Shown: piece after piece, positions 55,255 to 64,000 of the stretch
Position numbering within the stretch: the first letter of the stretch is position 1
How the letters are laid out: every line of letters starts with the position of its first letter
Source: Rhyacophila brunnea
Taxonomy: Eukaryota > Arthropoda > Insecta > Trichoptera > Rhyacophilidae
Reading direction: 5' to 3'
Assembly: GCA_022495005.1 (NCBI GenBank)
Contig: JAGYXB010000176.1
Span: 930,001-994,000, forward strand
Length of the DNA stretch: 64,000 bases
Translations under genes and position numbers: made by a program
The notes under the pieces: generated by a model
Database searches by the model: none
What the model saw: the letters and a program-made list of their open reading frames with translations, nothing else
What the model was told of the DNA's origin: nothing

Positions 55255-56290
55255 TTTTATTCAACGAATAATTCACAAGATTTAAGAATGTAACATTCTA
55301 ATTATTGAACATACAAAATTTTTGAAAACACTTCTGAGAAATTATAATATATTAAAGCCAATTTATTAATAGGAATAAAACCAAGTTAATGGTTATTGAT
55401 CGGGCCAACCTTCTACCAACACCAAGTACACTCCAAAACCTCGAAACAGTCGACGAGTTTGTATATCTTGGATCGACCATCAGTGGAAAGGGCGGATGCG
55501 AAGCAGAAATAAGAAGGCGCACACAAATTGCAAAAAGTGCGATGACACGCCTTACCACTATATGGAAGGATCGGGGAATTTCGATTGCCACAAAAATGAT
55601 GCTCCTATACGGAGTCGAGTCGTAGACCCTGAAGGCAAAAGAACGGAACGCAATTGATGCCTTTGAGATGTGGTGTTGGCGCCGAATGCTTCGCATTTCT
55701 TGGACGGAGCACAGGACGAACCAGTCAATGATCCAGGGACTGAAGATAAAGGAACGGCTCTCGACGATATGTCTGAGAAGAATTCTGCAGTTTTTTGGAC
55801 ATATTGTCAGGCGCGGACCGGACAACCTGGAGAGACTGGTGGTTTTGGGTAGCCTCCAGGGAAGACGAAGCAGAGGAAGAGCGTCTGCGCGATGGAGCGA
55901 CCAAGTGAAAGAGCTGACTGGGGGCACCATCCATTCTGCCCTGAGAGAAGCGGAGGATTGAGAAGGATGGAAAGTCTTGGTCGCTCAAAGGATGGCGTAA
56001 TTTAAATGTGGTCACGATCCTCAGCCATGAGTGCACGACCAAGAAGAAGAGAGAAAACCAATAGAAAAAAATCTTTTTGAAAAAAGTAAGACACCCCGCA
56101 GGAATCGAACCTGCATCTCTCGGGTTTCACGCCCACGCACATATACCACTATGCTAAAGGTACCATACTTAATTACGACAAATTTTAACTAATGGCTCTT
56201 GTAATACTCTCTGAAGCGTTTTTTAAATAATTGAGCTATCGGCTTATCGGCTTTAGTATTTTAATCAAAGAAGGTATTACGGGGTGTCTT
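55255..56290 (-). repeat. tRNA-derived SINE interrupted by LINE C
   Basis: The left part 55255-55376 is the SINE tail in reverse (TCAACGAATAATTCACAAGA, TTGAAAACACTTCTGAGAAA). The right part 56062-56290 has the tail end, then GCAGGAATCGAACCTGCATC (reverse T-arm) and the body ATTACGACAAATTTTAACTA. LINE C lies between. Confidence 0.75.
55385..56053 (+). pseudogene. LINE family C, C-terminal fragment, copy 2
   Basis: Flanked by an 8-bp duplication AAAACCAA (55377-55384, 56054-56061). Plus-strand frames give VDEFVYLGSTISGKGGCEAE, LYGVES then a stop, FEMWCWRRMLRISW in frame, and GHIVRRGPDNLERLVVLGSL. It ends in an AAGAAGAAGAGAG tail. Compared with copy 1 it lacks 24 bp (the stretch encoding VQTFVFSI). 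Starts at the same internal point as copy 1. Confidence 0.88.
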
Positions 56291-56725
56291 ATTATGTATT
56301 ATAATGTTAACTGAAACTGGCCGGAGGAAAAATCACTATACACTCTGATATCAATCTATTGAAACTAATTATTAAAATATCCACCGGTCAGATACTATAT
56401 GGAATAATGAAAAATAATAAAAGGTGACAGCAAAGAGGTTGAATTACTGTATTAGAGAGAGTAATATCAACTCTTATAGCACATTGCGGTGATTTTAATA
56501 ATTATAAAGGATCATAAGTTTATGACGTGGTATCTACCTATTTATTATAATCAGGCAACTAAGAAATAATGGGAACTGAAATACATAACGAGTGTGGATC
56601 AGCAGGCAACCGATCTCGAATGCGGAAGAATACAGAATGTACTTAGGCACGTGTCAATAAGACATCATACGTCAAATACTGACAGCTGCTCTCGGCTTAA
56701 ACAATGATAAATTTAATATTGGTGT

Positions 56726-57410
56726 TAACTATTTCTTTTATTCAAATAATTATTCACAAGATTTAAGAATGTACCATTCTGATTATTGAACATACATAAT
56801 TTTGAAAAACACTTTCTGAGAAAATAATATATTATAACCAATTTCTTAAAATATCGACTGTGTTTAGGAAAAGGGGCGTAACCCTCGATTTTTCGAAAAG
56901 TGCTTTTATTAGATATTAACAATGTATACAACTAAATACACGTTCTGTAAAAGGAAATTAAGCTGCAAATGCCGATTTATTGTCTAAATTCAGGTTTTAA
57001 TTGAGCTTTAATTATGTTTTATTTTAAGGAAAAAAGCATTTACCCGCAATTTTAATGATTTCCTGTAATAACTTCTTTAATTATTAGTAGATCGAAAAGA
57101 TATTACACCAAATCATCAATCATCATGCATTATATTGCACATGCATATTAAGCCAAAATCATTCAAAAAACGTTTTTTGCCTCTCCTGTAAAATTTGTTC
57201 TGTGTGGGTTACGCCCTTTTTCCTAAATACGGTCGATATGTTATGACCAACAAGTCACTGCATATCATAGAGGTAAATGCGACAGACAGGGCGTAAAGCC
57301 AGGAGATGCAGGGTTCGATTCCCGACCGGGGTGGCTTATTTTTTTCAAAAAGTTTTTTTCTATTGGTTATAATGCATTTTCTCAGAAAGAGTTTTTCAAA
57401 ATTGTGTATG
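56726..57410. repeat. tRNA-derived SINE, inverted form, carrying a MITE
   Basis: The left arm is a reverse SINE tail (TTGAAAAACACTTTCTGAGA). On the right a forward head GGGTTCGATTCCCGACCGGG (57311) is followed by the forward tail (TCTCAGAAAGAGTTTTTCAA). The MITE 56851-57239 lies inside the left half. Confidence 0.7.
56851..57239. mobile_element. MITE with ATATCGAC ends
   Basis: ATATCGACTGTGTTTAGGAA and AAAGGGGCGTAACCC at the left are mirrored by GGGTTACGCCCTTTTTCCTA and GGTCGATAT at the right (about 34-bp arms). Built like the GGGCGAA MITEs at 7766 and 43849 but different in sequence. Confidence 0.8.
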
Positions 57411-57545
57411 TTTAATGTTGGTGTATTGAAGGTTGCAACACACACTATTCCATGGCTCATTTTCGTAGGACACTCACACATTCAAAACCCTGCAAGTATT
57501 GGGATATAGCCTTTCGGAATACTATTTATTAATCTGTTATGGTCT

Positions 57546-58180
57546 CGACAATAGTCTGCGCTAGGCCCAAATGTTTTCTCAAAAGTCTGTTATTGAAGTG
57601 GAAGGCTCTATCTTCGATCAATCCTACATACAACATTAAAACAATGTGGGAAATTATTTAGTAAATACATTTTAAGGATAAACGAATAACCATTAATTAT
57701 AGTTCATTCGGTAGCATTCGTTATAAATAATAGTATATTATCAATGCAATACATTCGAGGCTTATTTTTAATTCATGCAACCATCATGGAATTGGGCTTG
57801 GCATATTGTATCGGGCTGTTTATATTAGTTATTAATGTGCGATCGAAAAGTGTTTTAATATTTCATGGAAATTTAAGTCCCCAATAAAATGAATGGCCAA
57901 TGTGAATAGGTACGTTCAATCAGGTAATCAACGCTTAAATTATGCTGTTAATTGAGTGAATTTAAATAACCAATGTACAAATATAAAAAAATGTATTCGT
58001 TCTTCTTTTTTCAACCATTAGATCATAAATATTTCGGCAATCAATTTAACCATTTAACTATCAATTGATTCATCTAGCATCAGCGTTTTTATTACAGACA
58101 ATGACATAGCAAACGGCTATCTCATGTTTGCTCATCAAAACACCTCGTTATTGTGGTTAACTGGTCTCTAAATTTTAACC
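57546..58180. other. AT-rich intron, nothing recognised
   Basis: Several TAATTA-type homeodomain-like motifs occur, as expected by chance in such AT-rich sequence. No exon found. Confidence 0.45.
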
Positions 58181-58199
58181 TAGATAAACGGTGGCTCGT

Positions 58200-58720
58200 G
58201 TAATTGCTTATAAATATCGAAGGACGATTGATAAGAAACACTCATCTCGAGTCCGTCACTCGACACACTCACTTCTCACTCAACATTGAAGTTAATCCCT
58301 TCTAACCAAAAACCTACTCCGCACTACACTCGGTCTTAATCGAGCGTATCACGGGACCCTACAGTGGCGATGTGAAGCATCTATTTAAATTTTACCTGGG
58401 AATGCCCTGGGAGAAAATACTTAAGACTGAGGTCGCTACACTCAAGGTGAGCTCTGGCTGAGTTTAAAGAATGGACTTTAATGCAAGGTGCCAGGAAGAG
58501 AAAATCACATGGAAATTACGAAAAAGAAAATGAACTCCGAATTCAACATTCATCTCTCGAGCACAGACTCCTGAGTTTATCCCGATTATCACCACAACTG
58601 GATCGCAACTTGGGTTGCGCGCCTAGCTCACCGCGATACTCTATACTCTGCATTCGGACAATAAACATCTACATTCTCTGCTACTTTATCTATTATCATC
58701 TATATACTATTGTCATCTCC
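58200..58720 (+). promoter_or_regulatory. Possible LTR or promoter remnant
   Basis: CTTATAAATATCGAAGGACG (TATA-like, 58207) is followed by CTCATCTCGAGTCCGTCACT and C-rich sequence up to CCCTACAGTGGCGATGTG. That resembles the LTR end plus primer-binding start (TACA|GTGGCG) of some insect Ty3/gypsy elements. An ACAATAAACATC polyadenylation-like motif follows at 58658. No second LTR or gag-pol frame is present, so this is a weak call. Confidence 0.3.
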
Positions 58721-58769
58721 TCACCTTTCCCCTCATCGACCGCTAAAGACCCTATGAGGAGCTTGGCCT

Positions 58770-58975
58770 CCTCTAGCATCTACCTCTATCCATCTCTATT
58801 GAGATCCACTTGGATCCAGTCATATTATATCCAAGATCTTTAAATCCATCGTAATCCATCAAGCAGGTCATTGTTTGTCTTACAACATCCATTTTCTTTA
58901 CCATACGTGACTTGTCAATCCTGAATACATGGTCCACCCATCTTAAGTGGTCCAATTTAATGGACTGTAGAATGG
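58770..58975 (-). pseudogene. LINE C-terminal scrap
   Basis: The minus-strand frame starts MDHLRWVDHVFRIDKSRMVK, echoing the R-W-x-G-H-V-x-R-M motif near the C-terminus of LINE proteins. Too short and diverged to place in family A, B or C. Confidence 0.5.
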
Positions 58976-59639
58976 GTTCGAATTAACAACTCAAATGAAC
59001 CTAATGCTCTTTACTTATTTTTAAGATACACTTAGTGTGTGTCATACAACAGGTCTTATATATGCATTTTGCTTCAATGCCTGGGAACGTAGCACCTTTG
59101 ATGAATGAATCAGACATTTTATTACCTAGAAAAATAATTCTTTCCTCATTTAATTTTTTTATGTTACTCGTAGTATTAATAGACAATTCCAGATATAATA
59201 TGAACTTATTTACCCTCTCAAAAGCGCTATTGTGTATTCAGAAAATATCATATTGTGTTCCATCTATTCTCTGAATACAGCCATAATATTTGGTTTTCTA
59301 GATTTCTTCGGTAGGTACCTTAGAGTTTAATGTCTGATAGTCACATTTTTTACAATTTTATATAAAAAACAGTTTTAATAATCAACCAACAACATCTGGT
59401 TAAGTATGGTCAAGTACCTACATATATATATAATAGAATTTAAATTATTTTAAAATTACATGTTATTAAACTTCGATATGTTTAGCATTCACAGAATTGT
59501 TTTAACTTTTACATACTGTAATTGGTGGAAGGGGAGTTCAAATTCAATAAGAAAAGAATTTTTCGAAAAGAACGGTTTATACTTTACAAATCAACACCAT
59601 ACATTTTAAAATAAGTATTCTACAAAATAATCAATATTA
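58976..59639. other. AT-rich intron, nothing recognised
   Basis: Short frames on both strands overlap (59001-59186, 59035-59274) and look like chance. Confidence 0.45.
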
Positions 59640-59790
59640 ATCTTTGAGAGTTAAACCAACTACACATTGACTGCTGACTAGATAATTATTGTTTAATTAC
59701 CACATTTAAATAGCATGCTAATTATACCGAATGTCCACCTAATTGTCATGCGCCAGACGCGTCTTTAGCGTTCAATGTATTACAACACTA
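59640..59790 (-). repeat. Copy of the 6.2-6.5 kb repeat unit
   Basis: ATTGACTGCTGACTAGA, TTAAATAGCATGCTAATTAT and GTCCACCTAATTGTCATGCG match 6344-6466 in reverse. Confidence 0.5.
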
Positions 59791-59865
59791 TTATTTAGCC
59801 TAATAAAGACAGCCAAAAAAATGAGATAAATGTAAACAAACAGCCAGATTAAATTGTGTTTTTTC

Positions 59866-60270
59866 GTATCCGGAAATTTGTACGTAATCAGTTCACCGCA
59901 GGATACTTATTCGTGCGCCGCAGTACGTAAAACATGAGTTCGTGTAACATTTAATCAAATGACGAGTCCTTCGTTGAACATTTCAACCGTGGAGTATATT
60001 TGTACGTATGCTACAGCATGTGGCGATGGCGACGATGAGATGAGATGTCTTTACTAATTTAGGTTAGGTTAGGGTTAATCTAATTGGAACAGTACTATTT
60101 GCAAACTATCGCCACATTTTGTAAGATAAGTACAAATGTATTCCACGGCGAAATGTTCAACGAAGAGCTCGTCGTTTAATAAAATGTTATACGAACTCAT
60201 GTTTCACGTACTGCGGCGCACAAATAATGTCCCACGATGCACTGCATACGTACAACTTACATGCAACCAC
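59866..60270. mobile_element. Foldback MITE, family F, copy 2
   Basis: TCCGGAAATTTGTACGTAAT, AACATGAGTTCGTGTAACAT and ACGAGTCCTTCGTTGAACAT are mirrored by ATGTTCAACGAAGAGCTCGT and ATGTTATACGAACTCATGTT. The centre has TTTAGGTTAGGTTAGGGTTA (60058-60077), three TTAGG units. Confidence 0.85.
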
Positions 60271-60593
60271 AATTTTTATATAAGATAATTAATATTAATA
60301 TTTTTTCAAAACTTGCGAAACACTTCAATTCATTTAAACTCACCTTTTTAAAAATATGTGAGTAAATTTGAAGTGTTAAAAATATCAAAAGGTAAAAAAT
60401 AAAACATTTTGACCAAGGACAAAAGGACGTCAAATTGTAGCCAATTGTCCGGAATCACTTGGTCAACAGCAGCGACAAATGTCTCCAATAATATAATATT
60501 ATACTTATTATGTACCTAATATTAATATAAATTGTCTGCGTTGCAGCCAATTCCTCGTAATAAGACCGTCAAAAACCAATTTCGGCCCATATT

Positions 60594-61024
60594 ACAACGT
60601 TTTTATTAGCTCGTATTCTTACTAGACTGACTAGCTAGACATTTGAAACATTTAGAATACCTATAGCAGAACACGATGCCAATGCATTCTTTTAATACTT
60701 TTAGCCATCTTTAAGCAGAATTAAATTCATTGTCAGTTAATTCTGTTTTGTATGGAAAGTTATTTCAGAAAAATCCGTAAAAAGTAAAAGACTATAATAT
60801 TATCGGTTGCTAAGGGCGTGGTCCTAGCAACTAAATTATTAATAAATATACGTGCGTTACTATGGAAATCAAAATGACATTTCATTATGCTATATTATTG
60901 TTTGTTTGTTTGTTTTTTATTTACTTCATGTCAAGTACAAGTTTGAGCATATTGAGCATAATAATTCAACAGAAAATTTAAAAACGTTGTACATAAAAAG
61001 TTCTTTTTATCTTATAATTATTTT
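60594..61024 (+). mobile_element. MITE, ACAACG family, copy 7
   Basis: TTACAACGTTTTTATTAGCT at the left, AAAACGTTGTACATAAAAAG near the right. Lacks the internal GTCCGG section present in copy 4. Confidence 0.78.
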
Positions 61025-61039
61025 ACATAACACTCAAAA

Positions 61040-61330
61040 CCAGGGAACTCAGAAATATTGGGAACTGAAATACCAAAGTGGGTGAGGAGTAGAAGGTAAC
61101 CGATCTCGAGTAAGGAAGAATCCGGAATAAACATAAACACGTGTCAAGAATACGTCATACGTTGAATACTGACAACTGCTCTCAGTTTATGCATTGATGC
61201 TCATTTAATATTGGTGTATTACACACACTATATGCGTGTTTCATTTTCGTAAGACGCTCACACATTCAAAACGCTGCATGAAAATGTAGCGTATTGAATA
61301 AAACCTATTGGAATTCTATTTATTATCTGT
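61040..61330 (+). repeat. Interspersed repeat R, uninterrupted copy
   Basis: Gives the intact form of the repeat split at 56565-57545: TTGGGAACTGAAATACCAAA, AACCGATCTCGAGTAAGGAA, TTTAATATTGGTGTATTACA, AGACGCTCACACATTCAAAA. Confidence 0.75.
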
Positions 61331-62373
61331 TCTATGCTCAAAACTAAGAAAATGTGATTTTCAGGCTTTTTTTCTGAGGTACACATTAGTAGTCTTTCTA
61401 ATACATAAATACGGTATCGCGTTATGTTATAATAGTCTAACAAAAAGCCTGTCTGATTATGCTAAATTTTGTCTACTAAATTCATTACTAACTGAATTAT
61501 GTATTAAAATGTCAAAAATACAATCACCATTTATTGTTAAACAAGACAAGCTATACATTGTATCACAGTGAAAATGTGTTGTACAAAATTGATCACGTGA
61601 ACGTAGTATTAGGTGGACGTTGCACGCGATGTTATTTAAATCAGGACAATGTTACACACAAAGGCTAACTGAATTTCGTGTTATATGTTCAAAATCGATT
61701 AAGTCAACGTAAAAATATGCTTTGTCATACCGTCATATTGTCAGGTTAATAGTTAACAGTGTATTTCAATTTAATTTGTAACTTTTCTATTGTGCTATTT
61801 AATTTAAACGTAAAATATCATGAAATAATATTATAATAGTACGTATTTATATAGATATATTGTAGCAATCATACTATTCAGTATTAAATGAGTGACACTT
61901 TAATATGTATGTGTATTTTTTGTCAAAACAAAACGATAGGGCGATAATGATTATCAGCATTTCCTCGATCATAACTAGATCAGTAGGATCTATTATGATG
62001 TGATAATTGCGACAACATAGTAGCACTGCAGATTGCTTAAATGTATACAATTTTTAACATTTCTACAGTAAATTAAGTTGCTTGTGAAAGCATAATTGAC
62101 GATAAATTTGATATATGCAAACAACCAACACAAAAAGACAATTATTTTTATCGATTTAAACAATATCCAACACCTAAATTATATTTCTTATTTCATAAAC
62201 TACACAAATGAGTCAGTGGGCGCTCGCAAAAGTGCTTGCATGTACAGAGTTGGGAATCCCTGGTCCATATTATTATTATATTAAAATATCTGCATAAGTA
62301 TTAGTTATAGAATAGTTTTACCATCCCTTAAACGATTTGCCTCATTAATAATCTATAACTCTCCCTTTCGCAG
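61331..62373. other. End of neuroligin intron 4
   Basis: AT-rich, no repeat recognised. Ends CTCTCCCTTTCGCAG, a good polypyrimidine tract and acceptor. Confidence 0.6.
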
Positions 62374-62547
62374 CACCCAATCAATACTCGTGATGCGGCC
62401 GTCGCGGCACTGAGCGACGCCCAGTTTGTGGCGCCGCTGGTTCAGACGGGTGACTTCCTAAGCGTCACCAAAGGAACTAATGATGTTGGACCCAGAACAT
62501 TTTTCTATGTCTTCGACTATCAGACAAAGGATGGAGACTATCCACAG
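62374..62547 (+). CDS. Nlg: Neuroligin, exon e
   Basis: 174 bp, phase 0 on both sides. Encodes HPINTRDAAVAALSDAQFVA, then PLVQTGDFLSVTKGTNDVG and RTFFYVFDYQTKDGDYPQ. The opening HPINTRD directly continues the WERTVQ end of exon d across the 21.6-kb intron, as in other insect neuroligins. This segment carries the strand before the loop with the former catalytic His. Acceptor CTTTCGCAG (62373), donor GTAAGA at 62548. It was missed by start-to-stop searches because it has no initiator. Confidence 0.96.
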
Positions 62548-63149
62548 GTAAGATAAATAACAATATCTTGATTACAAGATTATACCTATAATTCAATTCA
62601 ACTACCAGTGCTCAAACTATACAAATAGTTATACTACTGAGGGTACAAGCAATAGTAAAGTCTACGTTACATTGCAATTGCTGCTACCAGTGGTGACGTT
62701 TGAAATCGAATGATGGCAAAAGGGAAATCAATAGCGATACGTTTCATTTTGGTAATATAGTTTTGATTTAAGTAAGATTACAAATCTATTGGTTGATATA
62801 ATATTATTGTTTGAATTTTTGAGACATCTTTAATGAAAAGCTGCCAACCATTCCTTGTACACCTACACCATTACAATAATTGTTTCATCTTTATAACACT
62901 GATAATAGCAATTGATTTACGACTCGCAAAGTAAAATATATAAACATTTGGGTAGTTCATGGGTAAATATTTACGCGTTATTACTGAATTAATACATAGT
63001 CTAAATATTATATGAATTCATTTTATTGAATAATTGATAATATTTAATTTTTTTACCATGTACAATCCTAAGAAGATTAAAATATGATTATGATCATAAT
63101 ATTATTATGGGCCTGCACAGAGGTTTGTATTAATATTTTTTTTTCTTAC
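62548..63149. other. Neuroligin intron 5, first part
   Basis: AT-rich, nothing recognised. Confidence 0.55.
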
Positions 63150-63310
63150 GAGAAATGGATATTACCAACTTGCTCTAGTTCCATATTTTAACTCCAAATA
63201 CACATTGAAAAACAATATATGTCTTTGTCAGACCCAGGATTCAAACCTGAGACAAACAACATTATAATCTAACGCGTTAGCCACTTGGCCTTCGTGGAAA
63301 TGTCAAAGTA
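63150..63310 (-). repeat. tRNA-derived SINE, third family, copy 3
   Basis: GACCCAGGATTCAAACCTGA (reverse T-arm), CTAACGCGTTAGCCACTTGG (reverse D-arm region) and GCCTTCGTGG make the clearest tRNA-like head of this family. The body is CACATTGAAAAACAATATAT. Stems are imperfect and the body follows, so it is a retroposon. Confidence 0.7.
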
Positions 63311-63721
63311 TAAAATAGATTTCTAAATGGCTTGAAGATGTGTGGCTTTTATAGAAAAATAAATTAATAAAACCGTATACCTGCGAATAAATTTATGATT
63401 TTACCTATACATAGCCGCAATACAATATTTGTATTTAAATTTTTGAATATATTTAAGTATTACAATATAGGTACTATTGACATCACCATCCACTTTTACT
63501 ACAGATATAACAGCTTTCTTCAGATAATCCTTGTAGCACCGCTCACCGGCTGTAGACCAATGGAGAGTAAACAATGATGATGAGTGCCAAGTAGTATCCG
63601 GAGTCATGCACCATGTAACTTAATTAGTAGATAATTGAGAAATTATTTCATACTCTAATACAGTTTTGATGCATAAAATATAACGTATGTAATAATTATA
63701 AAATGATTGTGTCTCAAGCAG
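63311..63721. other. Neuroligin intron 5, last part
   Basis: AT-rich. The acceptor AAGCAG (63721) is preceded by a weak TTGTGTCTCAA tract. Confidence 0.6.
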
Positions 63722-63873
63722 CGCATGGGATCTGTGCATGGCGAAGAGCTGCCCTACTTATTTGGAGCGCCGCTGGTCGAAGGCTTCAACCACTTCCCCC
63801 GGAACTACACCAAGTCGGAAGTGGCGCTATGCGAGGCCTTCATCTCATACCTGTCAAACTTTGCGAGGACTGG
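63722..63873 (+). CDS. Nlg: Neuroligin, exon f (last in window)
   Basis: 152 bp encoding RMGSVHGEELPYLFGAPLVE, then GFNHFPRNYTKSEVALCEAF and ISYLSNFARTG. The H-G-E-E-L-P-Y segment matches the catalytic His loop of cholinesterases, so the His is kept although the Ser is lost. The end of the hydrolase-fold domain is reached; the stalk, membrane helix and PDZ-binding tail must lie downstream of the window. Incoming phase 0, donor GTGAGT at 63874, outgoing phase 2. Open frames called on other phases across this exon are shadows. Confidence 0.95.
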
Positions 63874-64000
63874 GTGAGTTGTCTTTTCATGAAACTATAC
63901 TGAAATACTGTAGCGGGACTGGGAGGCTGCTATTCCCCCCCAAGGTGGCTCAGCTGGCAGTGTTTTGTTTTTGACTGTTGAAGTGTGGCGCACGGTACCT
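63874..64000. other. Start of the next neuroligin intron
   Basis: Intron sequence to the window edge; no exon begins here. Confidence 0.6.

Larger units (their letters stand above)
56565..57545. repeat. Interspersed repeat R, split by a SINE
   Basis: 56565-56725 and 57425-57545 match 61040-61330 in order (GGGAACTGAAATAC, AACCGATCTCGA, CATACG, ATACTGACA; then GGACACTCACACATTCAAAA). The SINE-like insertion 56726-57410 lies between, with a 14-bp duplication TTTAAT(A/G)TTGGTGT (56712-56725, 57411-57424). Confidence 0.75.

Noticed and set aside
55352..55930. 192-codon minus-strand frame
   Set aside because: Antisense shadow of the plus-strand LINE C fragment. The same antisense wording appears in pieces at 45836-46520 for the other LINE C copy.
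63205..63300. Possible tRNA gene on the minus strand
   Set aside because: The best tRNA-like head here, but it is followed by a body shared with 30030-30145 and 13870-14045, and pairing is imperfect.
1..64000. CRISPR arrays, operons, phage or defence systems
   Set aside because: Nothing of bacterial type is present. All repeats are eukaryotic transposon or SINE structures and the one host gene has spliceosomal introns.

Overview
This is AT-rich eukaryotic nuclear DNA that looks like an insect genome. The evidence is a split gene with long introns and GT-AG boundaries encoding an insect-type neuroligin, dense decayed transposons (mariner, Ty1/copia, LINEs, tRNA-derived SINEs, hAT-type and foldback MITEs), and scattered short tracts of the insect telomere pentamer TTAGG. 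A hemipteran would fit, but the order cannot be settled from the sequence alone. There are no bacterial features, operons, CRISPR arrays or rRNA genes, and I found no convincing functional tRNA gene.

The only host gene I can support is a plus-strand neuroligin. Six coding exons lie at 27328-27480, 38172-38372, 39688-40192, 40723-40813, 62374-62547 and 63722-63873. They join with compatible phases into one reading frame covering the middle and C-terminal half of the cholinesterase-like adhesion domain. The 5' exons and the membrane/tail exons lie outside the window. Bases 1-27327 are therefore upstream intron or flank, and I found no exon there.

Region by region: 1-22.5 kb is a graveyard of MITEs, SINEs and LINE 3' ends, including two hAT-type elements (3570-4247, 10752-11393) and a decayed Tc1/mariner transposase (about 960-1400). 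A minus-strand Ty1/copia element (22529-27299) with perfect 5-bp target duplications ends 28 bp before the first neuroligin exon. Intron 1 (27.5-38.2 kb) holds two near-identical broken mariners, SINEs, and hairpin elements with telomere-like loops and perfect 8-bp target duplications. Intron 2 has a LINE fragment about 55 bp upstream of exon 3. Intron 4 (about 21.6 kb) contains nested insertions: LINE in LINE, LINE in hAT MITE, and MITE in SINE in another repeat.

Nothing here looks like a new multi-gene system. The most interesting points are the insertions touching neuroligin splice acceptors, the rearranged copia with an inverted gag piece, the hairpin family with TTAGG-like loops, and inverted MITE copies that flank neuroligin exons.
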